Assembly (NCBI RefSeq): GCF_900168045.1
Contig: NZ_FUYY01000001.1
Coordinates: 124,001 to 188,000, forward strand
Reading direction: 5' to 3'
DNA: 64,000 bases
From: Salegentibacter holothuriorum
GTDB taxonomy: Bacteria; Bacteroidota; Bacteroidia; Flavobacteriales; Flavobacteriaceae
Position 1 is the first letter of the stretch; each line of letters opens with the position of its first letter. Below the pieces are notes generated by a model. The model was not told where the DNA came from, ran no database searches, and was given only the letters and a program-made list of their open reading frames with translations. A program made the position numbers and the translations under genes. This document shows positions 1 through 8,788 of this stretch, in pieces.

Positions 1-1
1 T

Positions 2-525
2 TTTGCCAAGTCTTTAGCCAGTACAGGTGCGTTTATTGCAGCCGATAAAGAAATTATAGATTACCTTAAATATAATTTACGTTCACAAATGTTCGCGAAA
101 TCATTGCAAATGCAATTGGTGGTTGGAGCATTAAAACGTTTAGAAATGTTAAGAACAATGCCAGAGCTAAAAGAAAAGCTTTGGGAGAATGTGAATGCAC
201 TTCAAAACGGACTTAAAGAAAATGGTTTTGATATTGGAACTACACAAAGTTGTGTAACTCCTGTTTATCTAAAAGGAAGTATACCGGAAGCTATGGCTTT
301 GGTGAAAGACCTAAGGGAAAACCACGGAGTATTTTGTTCTATTGTTGTATATCCGGTAATTCCAAAAGGACTGATATTATTAAGAATGATTCCTACCGCT
401 TCTCATACCCTTCAGGATATAGAAGAAACCCTGGTTGCTTTTTCGGCAATTAGAGAGCGTTTAGAAAATGGTACTTATAAAAGATTATCTGCTTCGGTTT
501 CTGCTGCTATGGCAAGCAAAGAGTA
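2..525 (+). CDS. PLP-dependent alpha-oxoamine synthase-like enzyme, C-terminal part (5' end outside window)
   Basis: This is the C-terminal ~174 residues of a fold-type I PLP enzyme. The reading frame is open from base 2, so the gene starts upstream of the window. The first residues read FAKSLASTGAFIAADKE, which matches the PLP-lysine region of the glycine C-acetyltransferase / serine palmitoyltransferase / AONS family. The lysine codon at 8-10 is therefore probably the Schiff-base lysine. Further on, the motif YPVIPKGLILLRMIPTASHT is the usual C-terminal substrate and PLP phosphate region. Family members condense an amino acid with an acyl-CoA. Whether this one makes 2-amino-3-ketobutyrate or a sphingoid base cannot be decided from the fragment. 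It converges on the outer-membrane gene at 709. Confidence 0.8.
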
Positions 526-552
526 GGTGTTAATTTGTTGAAATAAAGCTTA

Positions 553-672
553 AAAAACCGTTTAGAAGTTATTTTCGCGTCACCCTTGTTTCAGGGTCTA
601 GTTTATAATAAAATTAGATTCTGAAATAAATTCAGAATGACGTTAAAAATAAGAGTTTTCTAAACGGTTTTT
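553..672. terminator. Convergent terminator-like stem with a dispersed repeat in its loop
   Basis: A perfect 15-bp inverted repeat, AAAAACCGTTTAGAA at 553-567 and TTCTAAACGGTTTTT at 658-672, lies between two convergent genes. Its A/T-rich outer ends make it read as a bidirectional terminator. The ~90-nt loop is much too long for a normal terminator and contains a complete family A repeat (579-642). Inference: the repeat inserted into, or was acquired together with, the stem. Confidence 0.55.
579..642. repeat. Dispersed palindromic repeat, family A copy 1
   Basis: Two small hairpins are separated by a spacer. The left arm is GTCACCCTTGTTTCAGGGT (ACCCT/AGGGT stem). The right arm begins with ATTCTGAA, has the loop ATAAA, continues with TTCAGAAT, and ends in GAC. 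The termini GTCA...TGAC are inverted. Related copies are at 24031, 33863, 37853 and 38642, with a half copy at 58480. Confidence 0.7.
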
Positions 673-708
673 CTATTTCTAATTTTCAAGAAAAAATCAG
701 GCTGAGAT

Positions 709-1683
709 TTATTCATCTGAACCATCTCCTTCTTCATCGTCTTTGTAAAATCCGGTTTCTTCCAGTTCTTCTCCTCGTTGATTTCGCTTTCCTTCGTAAG
801 TGTCTTTAATATACTCATCATCTTCATGAAAATCGAACCGATAAGAAACACCTGCAGCTACTTGCCATCGGGAAGGAGTGTCTTTAAAATTAACAAGGCC
901 TGAAATATCCAATTGAAAATCTTTTCCGAGTAAATATGCAGCACCACCACGTAAAAGTTCATCAGCATATAAATCACTTATATACGTTTGGAACTCCCCA
1001 AAAACCGCAAATTTAGGCGTAACGGCGTGGGTAAGTGTAAAGACGCCGCCGTAAGACGGAAATTCCTCGGTAAACTTATCGGCAATAAAATTCATAACCA
1101 AAACCCATCGGCCCCAGTTATTTTGGGTGATAATTGCTGCTTTGGGACTTATTGAAGATTCTCCTTCAAACATATATGGGTTTTCCCACCAACTAAAATT
1201 TGCTCCGCCATACACAGCTACGGCAGGAATTAAGCTGCGTAAATCCATACGCTGATTGGCCTTCCAGCTATAAAGGTTAACTTCTCTATCTTTAATGCTT
1301 ACATTAGGATCAAAAAGTAAAAATTTTGCACCTATGGTGTTAGTTTTAAAGTTTGTAGTTTTAAATTCATCTACACCATTACCTACCGGAATAGAAGTTA
1401 CCTGATCCTCGAAAGAGCCAAAAAAATTAAGTTCAAGAATTTCGGTTAAAAACCCAAAACGGAAACCATAACTAGCTCCAAGAATATCGGTATCACTATT
1501 AAATAAGCTGTGGTTATTATTACCAAAATATCCACCTGCTTCCAATTGTAAAACATTTTTCCCTACAGCATAAGCGCCTTGAGATTCCCCGGGTCTATTG
1601 GAGTTAATAGTTTCTGTGTATTGTGCATTTGCGCTAAATATTCCTAAGAAGACAAAGGCAATACCGACTTTTAAATGGTGCAT
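709..1683 (-). CDS. Outer-membrane beta-barrel transporter-like protein (MetA-pathway/PF13557-like)
   Basis: A 324-residue protein from the ATG at 1683; an upstream in-frame TTG at 1707 is less likely. A Sec signal peptide with the hydrophobic core VGIAFVFLGIFSANA is followed by a predicted cut before QYTETINSNRPG. The mature part has alternating aromatic and glycine strands (YGFRFGF, LNFFGSF) typical of an outer-membrane beta barrel, and ends in an acidic, charged tail. The N-terminal NRPGES followed by VLQLEAGG is typical of proteins labelled 'transporter / putative MetA-pathway of phenol degradation'. The substrate is unknown. A promoter-like TATCTTTG box precedes it on the minus strand. 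It shares the stem at 553-672 with the convergent upstream gene. Confidence 0.7.
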   Translation of the reverse strand: MHHLKVGIAFVFLGIFSANAQYTETINSNRPGESQGAYAVGKNVLQLEAGGYFGNNNHSLFNSDTDILGASYGFRFGFLTEILELNFFGSFEDQVTSIPVGNGVDEFKTTNFKTNTIGAKFLLFDPNVSIKDREVNLYSWKANQRMDLRSLIPAVAVYGGANFSWWENPYMFEGESSISPKAAIITQNNWGRWVLVMNFIADKFTEEFPSYGGVFTLTHAVTPKFAVFGEFQTYISDLYADELLRGGAAYLLGKDFQLDISGLVNFKDTPSRWQVAAGVSYRFDFHEDDEYIKDTYEGKRNQRGEELEETGFYKDDEEGDGSDE

Positions 1684-1704
1684 ATTAGGTTGGTTTATTA
1701 CTTT

Positions 1705-1712
1705 CAAAGATA
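1705..1712 (-). promoter_or_regulatory. Candidate -7 promoter box (TATCTTTG)
   Basis: The plus strand reads CAAAGATA, which is TATCTTTG on the minus strand, an exact match to the Bacteroidota -7 consensus TAnnTTTG. It lies 22 nt before the ATG of the outer-membrane gene. No clear -33 TTG is seen. Confidence 0.45.
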
Positions 1713-1766
1713 GCAGATTTATTATTTTTTTAGGAAGCTAAGGCTGCTATTCTCAAGGCTTATTTT

Positions 1767-1774
1767 TATTTTTG
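1767..1774 (+). promoter_or_regulatory. Candidate -7 promoter box (TATTTTTG)
   Basis: TATTTTTG matches TAnnTTTG and lies 15 nt upstream of the chosen ATG at 1790. That would make translation from the TTG at 1772 impossible, so the box supports the later start. Confidence 0.4.
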
Positions 1775-1789
1775 CATAAATTCCTGAAA

Positions 1790-2065
1790 ATGTTAGAAGC
1801 TTCTTTTTCCGATGTATTACAAACGATTCTAATCATCCTATTAGTATATTTTGGATTTAAATTGCTAATTAAATGGTTTGGACCACTTATTCTCAAGTAT
1901 TTCCTGCGGAAAATGGGGAAACGTTTTGAACAACAATTTAGGCAGCAACAAGAACCTGCATCTAAAAATAAGGAAGGAAAAGTAAGTATCGATAAAAAGC
2001 CGAAAAACGGTAGGAAATCTAATAAAAACGTTGGAGAATATATAGATTACGAGGAAATTGATTAA
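1790..2065 (+). CDS. DUF4834-like small membrane protein
   Basis: A 91-residue protein. A single N-terminal membrane segment (ILIILLVYFGFKLLI) is followed by a basic cytoplasmic stretch rich in Lys, Arg and Gln, ending in the acidic motif EYIDYEEID. The membrane segment, RKMGKRFEQQ stretch and GEYIDYEEI ending resemble DUF4834 proteins of Flavobacteria (from memory). Its function is unknown. I start at the ATG at 1790 rather than the in-frame TTG at 1772, because a promoter box ends at 1774. The gene lies 80 nt upstream of the yfhO-like gene in the same direction and may be cotranscribed with it. Confidence 0.65.
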   Translation: MLEASFSDVLQTILIILLVYFGFKLLIKWFGPLILKYFLRKMGKRFEQQFRQQQEPASKNKEGKVSIDKKPKNGRKSNKNVGEYIDYEEID

Positions 2066-2145
2066 TTTCGGGATCAATTTTTTATATTGAATAGGGAAGA
2101 AGCTGCCCATTCAGTTTAAACAAAAAGTGATCTAAAAAATTTCAG

Positions 2146-4560
2146 ATGGCCAACTTTAAAAAGCTACTACCGCATCTTCTCGTTTTGGTAGGCTTCGTAA
2201 TAGTTTCTTTATTTTATTTTAGTCCTGTTCTTGAAGGAAAAAAGATTTTTCAAAGCGATATTGTTCAATATATCGGGATGGCCAAAGAGCAAAACGATTT
2301 TCGGGACCAAACCGGGAAAGAACCTTATTGGACCGATTCTGCTTTTGGAGGAATGCCTACCTTTCAATTAGGTGCTTATTATCCGCATAATTACGTTAAA
2401 AAACTTGATTCTGTTCTTCGGTTTCTACCAAGACCTGCCGATTATCTTTTTCTCTATTTTATAGGCTTTTATATTCTATTACTCTGTTTAAAATTAGATT
2501 TTAGACTGGCCTTGTTAGGTGCCTTAGCCTTCGGTTTTTCTACTTATCTAATAATTATTCTGGGAGTTGGGCATAATGCAAAAGCCCATGCGATCGCTTA
2601 TATGCCAATGGTTCTTGGCGGAATTATACTCACTTTCAGGCAAAAATATTTATGGGGATTTTTGCTATTATCGCTGGCAATGGCCTTGCAGATTGGAGCG
2701 AACCATTTCCAAATGACGTATTATTTGCTTCTCTTAGTCATAGTTCTGGGAATTTCCTATTTAGTTGATGCCTACCGAAAAAAAATATTACCGAAATTTT
2801 TTAAAGCTTTAGGAGTAATGGTTGTGGCCGTTATATTGGCAATAGGTGCCAACGCTACCAATTTACTCGCTACTCAGGAATATACCGCCCACAGTACACG
2901 AGGTGATACCGGTTTAACCATTTCTCCCCATGGTTCTGATAAACCGGCTGCCGGCTTAACATTCGGTTATATTACCGAATATAGCTATGGGATAAAGGAG
3001 TCTTTAAACCTCTTTAGCCCACGATTTATGGGTGGTTCTAATGCAGAAGATATTGGCAAAGACGCAGAAATTTATGATAGCCTTCTTCAACTGGGTGCTT
3101 CCCCGGCTCAGGCAGTTAATTTTGCTGAGAGTGCTCCTACTTATTGGGGTGATCAACCTTACGTAGGTGCCCCTGCTTATATTGGAGCAACAGTTTTATT
3201 TCTCTTTATTTTTGCTCTTTACCTTGTAAAAGGCCGACTAAAATGGTGGATTGTTGGCGGAAGTGTTTTAGCTTTAATCCTTTCCTGGGGTAAAAACTTT
3301 GGTTTTTTTACTGAATTTTTTATTGATTATGTGCCCCTGTATAATAAGTTTCGAGCCGTTTCTTCTATACAGGTTATTATAGAATTGTGCGCGCCCGTTT
3401 TAGCGGTTTTCGGACTTTATAAATTATTTGATCCTAAGCTTCAAAAGGAAGCAAAAATACATGCGCTAAAATGGTCTGGTATCATTGTAGGTGGTGTTGG
3501 GCTTACTTTATTGCTATTCCGTTCGGTGTTATTTGATTTCAGCGGAGCGGGAGATTCAGCTTTAATTCAGCAACTGGGAGCCGATTTTGTAAGAGCACTT
3601 AAAGAAGATAGAAAAGCTATTTATACCGAAGATCTTATTCGCTCGCTTATTTTTTCAGCATTAACAGCCGCAGCAATTTGGTTGTATATTAAAAAGAAGA
3701 TCACGCAGAACTGGTTGGTTCCAGCCCTGGCGCTTTTAATTTTGGTAGACTTAATTCCTGTTGATAAACGTTATGTAAACAACGATGATTTTGTAAACGC
3801 CAGTCAAATGGATCGTCCATTTCAACCAAATGAAGCTGATCAGCAAATTTTGCAGGATGATGGTCATTATCGTGTTTTTGATGTTTCCGGAAACCCTTTT
3901 AATACAGGAAGAACTTCTTATTTTCATAATGCCATAGGCGGTTATCACGCCGCCAAACCCGGAAGGATGCAAGATTTATATGATTTCTATATTTCACAAA
4001 ACAATATGGGAATTCTAAATATGCTGAATGCCAAATACTTTATTGTTCCTTCTGAAAGCGGCCAGCCACAAGCTCAGCAAAATCCGAATGCGTTTGGAAA
4101 TGCCTGGTTTGTAGATACTATTAAATGGGTTGAGTCAGCTAATGAAGAAATATTGAATTTAAAAGAAGGTGACCTTCAAAATACTGCAATTGTAAATTCA
4201 GAATTTAAGAGTGAAGTTTCTGAAGATTTCAAAACCACAGGAAATGCAGAAATTCAGTTACAAAGTTATCAGCCTAATGAATTAGTATATGAAACCAATG
4301 CCTCGTCGCCTCAGTTTGTAGTTTTCTCTGAAATGTATTACCAACCGGGTTGGCAGGCGTATTTAGATGGAGAAAAAGTTGAGCATGTGCGTGCTAATTA
4401 TGTTTTGCGGGCTATGAATATTCCTGCGGGCGAGCATACCGTGGCTTTTAGATTTGAACCCGAAGTAGTAAATACCGGGAGCAGTATTGCCCTGGCCAGC
4501 TCTATACTATTGATTTTAATTATTTTAGGCGGATTCTATTGGCACCGCCAAAGGGTATAA
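2146..4560 (+). CDS. YfhO-family polytopic membrane protein
   Basis: An 804-residue inner-membrane protein with about a dozen hydrophobic segments. The N-terminal half has the family's acidic and aromatic loop signatures (FQSDIVQY, SAFGGMPTFQ, GHNAKAHAIAY). The C-terminal ~200 residues form a soluble domain ending in MNIPAGEHTVAFRFEP, followed by one last membrane helix. YfhO proteins belong to the GT-C-like superfamily and are implicated in glycosylating lipoteichoic acid or other envelope polymers in Firmicutes; their role in Flavobacteria is unknown. The last codons, encoding WHRQRV and the stop, lie inside a dispersed repeat (4538-4635). The same bases occur intergenically at 44050, so the native C-terminus may have been replaced. 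A glycosyltransferase and a flippase follow. Confidence 0.8.
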   Translation: MANFKKLLPHLLVLVGFVIVSLFYFSPVLEGKKIFQSDIVQYIGMAKEQNDFRDQTGKEPYWTDSAFGGMPTFQLGAYYPHNYVKKLDSVLRFLPRPADYLFLYFIGFYILLLCLKLDFRLALLGALAFGFSTYLIIILGVGHNAKAHAIAYMPMVLGGIILTFRQKYLWGFLLLSLAMALQIGANHFQMTYYLLLLVIVLGISYLVDAYRKKILPKFFKALGVMVVAVILAIGANATNLLATQEYTAHSTRGDTGLTISPHGSDKPAAGLTFGYITEYSYGIKESLNLFSPRFMGGSNAEDIGKDAEIYDSLLQLGASPAQAVNFAESAPTYWGDQPYVGAPAYIGATVLFLFIFALYLVKGRLKWWIVGGSVLALILSWGKNFGFFTEFFIDYVPLYNKFRAVSSIQVIIELCAPVLAVFGLYKLFDPKLQKEAKIHALKWSGIIVGGVGLTLLLFRSVLFDFSGAGDSALIQQLGADFVRALKEDRKAIYTEDLIRSLIFSALTAAAIWLYIKKKITQNWLVPALALLILVDLIPVDKRYVNNDDFVNASQMDRPFQPNEADQQILQDDGHYRVFDVSGNPFNTGRTSYFHNAIGGYHAAKPGRMQDLYDFYISQNNMGILNMLNAKYFIVPSESGQPQAQQNPNAFGNAWFVDTIKWVESANEEILNLKEGDLQNTAIVNSEFKSEVSEDFKTTGNAEIQLQSYQPNELVYETNASSPQFVVFSEMYYQPGWQAYLDGEKVEHVRANYVLRAMNIPAGEHTVAFRFEPEVVNTGSSIALASSILLILIILGGFYWHRQRV

Positions 4561-4635
4561 TACCCGGAGGCTTGCCTCGAAATTAAAAATTTGTTTCAAA
4601 CGAATGCCGCGTGGGCTTGCCCCGAGGTAGTTTAC
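4538..4635 (+). repeat. Dispersed hairpin repeat, family C copy 1 (overlaps end of yfhO-like gene)
   Basis: Three successive hairpins can be read: TTGGC-acc-GCCAA; GAGGC-tt-GCCTC; and the GTGGGC/GCCC stem inside GCGTGGGCTTGCCCCGAGG, followed by TAGTTTAC. The first ~26 nt are identical to 44050 onward. The copy begins inside the coding sequence and ends ~33 nt before the glycosyltransferase. Confidence 0.75.
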
Positions 4636-4668
4636 TATAAATCCCGAAAAAGGGAATAAGCTCTTTTC

Positions 4669-5958
4669 ATGGAAAAGGTACTCATTATAACTTATTATTG
4701 GCCACCGGCCGGAGGTCCCGGCGTGCAGCGTTGGCTTAAGTTTGTAAAGTATCTAAGGGATTTTGGAATTGAACCTGTAGTTTATATTCCGGAAAACCCT
4801 AATTATCCTATGAGGGATAAATCTTTTGAAACTGAAATTCCTGAAGGGATTACTATTCTGAAAAAAACTATTTTTGAGCCTTATCAAATAGCTGGAATAT
4901 TTGCTAAAAATCAAACTAAAACCATTAGTAAAGGAATTATTGCTGCTGAAGAAAATCAGTCTCTTTTGCAAAAGTTTTTGCTTTTTATTCGTGGTAATTT
5001 ATTTATTCCTGATGCCAGGAAATTTTGGATAAAACCCTCGGTTAAATTCCTGAAAACCTACCTGGAAGAAGAAGGCATTAAAAAAATAATAACAACCGGC
5101 CCGCCACATAGTTTACACCTTATTGGTTTAGAACTGAAAAAGGAACTTGACTTAAAATGGATTGCCGATTTTCGTGACCCCTGGACACAAATTGGCTATC
5201 ATAAGAAGTTGAAGCTCACCAAAAAGAATGACCAGAAACATAAAGATCTTGAGTGCGAAGTTTTAAATTCAGCCGATCAAATAATTACCACTAGTTTCAC
5301 TACAAAAGCTGAATTTTCTGAAAAAACCAGTAAACCTATAAGTGTAATAACCAACGGTTTTGATGTCGAAAAGAACAAAATTCAATCGACCGAATTGAAT
5401 ACCGAATTCAGTATTTCTCATATTGGTTCTTTGCTTTCCGAAAGAAATCCCGAAAACCTATGGAGAGCCATAGCAGAACTTGCTAATGAAAATTCAGGTT
5501 TCTCGAAAGATCTGGAATTAAAATTAGCCGGTACGGTGAGTGAGGAAGTAATTACTTCAATAAAGTCGGCTGGATTAGGGGAGAAGCTTCAGTTATTGGG
5601 TTATGTAAATCATAAAGAAGCAATCAATGTTCAGCAAAAAAGCCGATTATTGTTATTAATTGAAATTAACAGCAAGGAAACCCGGGGAATTATTCCGGGG
5701 AAATTATTCGAATATTTAATGGCTAAAAGGCCAATTTTAGCTATTGGACCAAAAAAATGGGATGTTCAGCAAATCTTGGAAGAAACCGGCTCAGGTGAAT
5801 ATTTTCAGTATTCAGAGAAGGATAGACTTAAAAGCCTAATTTTAGCTCATTATGAAGTTTATAAAAAAGGGAAAAGTGGTTTTGTAACTGGGAATATTCA
5901 ACAATACCACAGAAAAAATCTTACTCAGAAATTAGCCAATTTAATAAAAAGCGTTTAG
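4669..5958 (+). CDS. Glycosyltransferase family 4-like protein
   Basis: A 429-residue GT-B fold enzyme. The N-terminal Rossmann domain opens with VLIITYYWPPAGGPGVQRW, the donor/acceptor-binding loop common in Bacteroidota envelope glycosyltransferases. The motif IADFRDPW lies near residue 165. The C-terminal domain carries SHIGSLLSERNP and KLFEYLMAKRPILAIGP, equivalent to the nucleotide-sugar binding E-x7-E region of GT4 enzymes. It probably adds a sugar to a surface glycan at the inner face of the cytoplasmic membrane; donor and acceptor are unknown. It lies 4 nt upstream of a flippase gene, which strongly suggests one operon for surface polysaccharide export. Confidence 0.8.
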   Translation: MEKVLIITYYWPPAGGPGVQRWLKFVKYLRDFGIEPVVYIPENPNYPMRDKSFETEIPEGITILKKTIFEPYQIAGIFAKNQTKTISKGIIAAEENQSLLQKFLLFIRGNLFIPDARKFWIKPSVKFLKTYLEEEGIKKIITTGPPHSLHLIGLELKKELDLKWIADFRDPWTQIGYHKKLKLTKKNDQKHKDLECEVLNSADQIITTSFTTKAEFSEKTSKPISVITNGFDVEKNKIQSTELNTEFSISHIGSLLSERNPENLWRAIAELANENSGFSKDLELKLAGTVSEEVITSIKSAGLGEKLQLLGYVNHKEAINVQQKSRLLLLIEINSKETRGIIPGKLFEYLMAKRPILAIGPKKWDVQQILEETGSGEYFQYSEKDRLKSLILAHYEVYKKGKSGFVTGNIQQYHRKNLTQKLANLIKSV

Positions 5959-5962
5959 AATT

Positions 5963-7426
5963 ATGGGGGTAATAATCAAACAGTCTTTTAAGAACCTAAT
6001 TACTACCTATTTTGGTTTTGCTATTGGCGCGATTAATACCCTCTTTTTATTTACCTATTTTTTAGAACAAGAGTATTACGGCCTGGTTACTTTTCTACTT
6101 TCGGCAGCTAGTTTATTATGGCCATTTATGGCTTTTGGCGTTCATAGCACACTTATAAAATTCTTTACTTTTTATAAAACGAAACAAGAAAAAGACCGGC
6201 TTTTAAATTTAATCCTGTTTTTACCTTTATTGGTCTCGGTAGTATTAGGATTAATTGGAGTGTTGAGCTATTCTTTTCTAATCGATTATTTTACGCAAGG
6301 CAATGGACTTGTTAGACCTTATATCTGGTTGATCTTTCTAATCGCTTTCGCAACTTCTTATTTTGAGATCTTCTTTGCCTGGTCTAAACTTTATTACAAA
6401 AGTGTCTTCGGAAACTTTATGAAAGAAGTTTTTCATAGGTTTTGTATCAGTTTATTACTATTGGCGGTTTATTTTACCTGGATTACGGTTCATCAATTTA
6501 TCTACTGCATTGCCGGCGTTTTTATATTGCGACTCATTGCAATGATGATCTATGCGTTTTCGCTATATTTTCCTAAGTTAGATTTTAAATTTCCGAAGAA
6601 TTTATCTCCTGTTTTAAAATATACTTCTTTAATTCTCATAGCCGGTTCTGTAGCGATGGCCTTACTTGACCTGGATAAAGTGATGATAGAATATTTTATG
6701 CCTATAGAAAACGTTGCTATCTATGGAATTGCGATTTATATCGCTACGGTGATTTCGGTGCCACAAAAAGCAATGCACCAAATTACAAACCCGATGACGG
6801 CTGAATTCCTTAATACTAAAAATAAAAAAAGCCTTGAAGAACTTTATAAAAAGAGTTCTTTGAACTTGTTAATTGTAAGCTTGCTCATTTTTATTCTGAT
6901 TATCACGAACGTAAAACAGCTTTACGAACTCATTCCAGATGAGTATGAGCTGAGTATTTTAGTGGTTTTGTTAATCTCCCTGGTGAAGCTTTATGATAAT
7001 CTTTTGGGGAATAATAATAGTATTCTCTTTAATTCAGATTACTACCGGATAGTGCTTTTTATTGGTGTTCTTATTGTTCTGGTGGCCTTTGTTTTAAACC
7101 TGATTTTTATTCCCAGCTTTGGGATCGAAGGAGCAGCTATTGCCAGTTTTATAGCCTTTTTTATTTATAATTCGACTAAAATCTGGTTAGTGCATAAAAA
7201 ATTTAATTTTCTTCCATTTACTTCTAAAACCTGGCAGGTATTACTGATGGGTGGGATATTTTCTTTCGGTTTTTATTTTTGGGACTTTAGCTTTCACCCT
7301 ATTTTGAACATCGGGCTTAAATCAATTTTAATAGGAATAAGTTATGTAGGCTTAGCATATTTTCTAAATTTTTCTTCGGAAGTCAATGATATCATCAATA
7401 AATTTTTAAAGATCAAAACCTCTTAA
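5963..7426 (+). CDS. Wzx-like oligosaccharide flippase / polysaccharide biosynthesis protein
   Basis: A 487-residue integral membrane protein with about 12-14 hydrophobic segments over its whole length. The N-terminal signature (SFKNLITTYFGFAIGAINTL) and the central LLDLDKVMIEYFMPIENVAIYGIA segment are typical of the polysaccharide_synt / MATE-like flippase family. Family members move lipid-linked oligosaccharides across the inner membrane. The start is 4 nt after the stop of the glycosyltransferase gene, so the two are almost certainly cotranscribed. It ends 5 nt before an imperfect hairpin that separates it from a convergent gene. Confidence 0.8.
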   Translation: MGVIIKQSFKNLITTYFGFAIGAINTLFLFTYFLEQEYYGLVTFLLSAASLLWPFMAFGVHSTLIKFFTFYKTKQEKDRLLNLILFLPLLVSVVLGLIGVLSYSFLIDYFTQGNGLVRPYIWLIFLIAFATSYFEIFFAWSKLYYKSVFGNFMKEVFHRFCISLLLLAVYFTWITVHQFIYCIAGVFILRLIAMMIYAFSLYFPKLDFKFPKNLSPVLKYTSLILIAGSVAMALLDLDKVMIEYFMPIENVAIYGIAIYIATVISVPQKAMHQITNPMTAEFLNTKNKKSLEELYKKSSLNLLIVSLLIFILIITNVKQLYELIPDEYELSILVVLLISLVKLYDNLLGNNNSILFNSDYYRIVLFIGVLIVLVAFVLNLIFIPSFGIEGAAIASFIAFFIYNSTKIWLVHKKFNFLPFTSKTWQVLLMGGIFSFGFYFWDFSFHPILNIGLKSILIGISYVGLAYFLNFSSEVNDIINKFLKIKTS

Positions 7427-7431
7427 AAACG

Positions 7432-7470
7432 GGAAACCCCTGAAACATTTTTGTGCTTCAAGGGATTTCC
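7432..7470. terminator. Imperfect hairpin between convergent genes
   Basis: GGAAACCCCTGAA (7432-7444) pairs with TTCAAGGGATTTCC (7457-7470) as 5+3+4 base pairs with one mismatch and one bulge. There is no clear T-run, so terminator function is only plausible from its position. Confidence 0.35.
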
Positions 7471-7507
7471 AACTAACCAACCAAAAAATTAAATTATGAA
7501 TTCTTTA

Positions 7508-8710
7508 TTAACTGTTATCCACATTCCGTGCCGAACTTCTTCCTCGTGAAGAAGAATTTGATGTTCTACCTGAAGATCTTGTATTTGTACTGCTTTTTAC
7601 CGCTCTGGTATTATTACTTCTAGAATTTCTTCTGGTTGTTGCCTCAGTCCTTCTTTGAGTAGGAGCACTTTTAGCTCTACTGGTTCGTCTAGTAGATGTA
7701 CTTTTAACAGTTCTACTATTTCTAGCAGATGAATTTACTTTTCTGTTAGAAGACCTACTGCTTATCGCTTCACTGCTCGTGGTTCTGCCTGTTCTGGCTT
7801 CACTTCTGGAACGCGTATTTCTGGTTTTTACAGCATCATTAGTATTTATACCTCTAGACGATCTTACTGCACTTCCACGAGAATTGGTACTGCCACTTCT
7901 TTCAGATCTACGAAGTCTGTCTCTAGATTTAGTTGCATTAGATCTTTTAGAGTTAATATTACTTCTTACATTACCTGTGTTTGAAGCAAACCTTCCTTCA
8001 TAATTTCTAATCTTTTTTAAATCACGTCTTCCCGAAGTTCTTCTTCCTTTATTGTAAGAGACTGCTTTTTGATTTGGCCTGTAAAAGTTTTTATGTGCTT
8101 TTTTAGTGTAATAGTTATTGTAATAATTTACATGTTGTACATAAGTAATACGGCTAGGCTGATAATAAGCTCTATAAGGCTGACCAAAAACAATGCTTAC
8201 ACCACTTCTGGGTCTGGAGTAATACTGGTGCCATGGCCTGTGAATATACCTGTTATTGTAATGGTTTATATAACCCGTATAGTTTGTAATTCGGTTAAAT
8301 CGGTTGTATTGAATATATAAACCTCCAACTCTTGCAATACGGCCACGACGGTTATAATCTATAAAAACATCACCGGCACGAATAATTCTTCCGTAGTAAT
8401 CATAATAGATTGGAACACTTTCAATTTGAATTACTGCTCCATAATCATCATATTGCACATAGGCATCATAATTATGCCCTGAGTTAAAACTGATGTTCAC
8501 ATTGGGAGTGGAGATATTTACAACATTTGTTCTTCTAAATTCTGGGTTGTAATAGAAGTCAAATTCCCCGTTAGGATAAATGGCAAACTCAACACCATTT
8601 TCAATAAAAATAAAAGCATTATTGTAGGCTCTAGGGCTAGTAGCTTCAGAAGCTGCTGTTGCTGATATACCAATGAATAAAAAGCTGATTAAAAAGGCGA
8701 TATTTTTCAT
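7508..8710 (-). CDS. Secreted protein with tandem YGRI-type repeats and a Ser/Arg/Thr-rich basic tail
   Basis: A 400-residue protein with start ATG at 8710; the upstream 12 in-frame codons are rejected because the signal peptide (MKNIAFLISFLFIGISATAA) begins here. After the signal, residues ~25-150 contain Tyr-rich imperfect repeats of about 21 residues (YGRIIRAGDVFIDYN, RGRIARVGGLYIQYN, NRITNYTGYINHYN). Residues ~215-400 are low-complexity, dominated by Ser, Arg, Thr and Asn, and strongly basic. I do not recognise a catalytic domain. It is probably periplasmic or surface-exposed, and the basic tail could bind polyanions (inference). It is followed by no clear gene partner; uvrA lies upstream behind its own terminator. 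Confidence 0.7.
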   Translation of the reverse strand: MKNIAFLISFLFIGISATAASEATSPRAYNNAFIFIENGVEFAIYPNGEFDFYYNPEFRRTNVVNISTPNVNISFNSGHNYDAYVQYDDYGAVIQIESVPIYYDYYGRIIRAGDVFIDYNRRGRIARVGGLYIQYNRFNRITNYTGYINHYNNRYIHRPWHQYYSRPRSGVSIVFGQPYRAYYQPSRITYVQHVNYYNNYYTKKAHKNFYRPNQKAVSYNKGRRTSGRRDLKKIRNYEGRFASNTGNVRSNINSKRSNATKSRDRLRRSERSGSTNSRGSAVRSSRGINTNDAVKTRNTRSRSEARTGRTTSSEAISSRSSNRKVNSSARNSRTVKSTSTRRTSRAKSAPTQRRTEATTRRNSRSNNTRAVKSSTNTRSSGRTSNSSSRGRSSARNVDNS

Positions 8711-8788
8711 AGTTTGCGTTTTAAGTGATGAAAAGATAATTCTCAATTAGAATCACTTCATAAAATGCAAACCACGTGCCAAAAAAAT

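Noticed and set aside
7779-8003. Open frame opposite the Ser/Arg-rich tail, Leu/Val/Ser-rich
   Set aside because: It is the complement of a low-complexity arginine/serine region and has no start context or family features.
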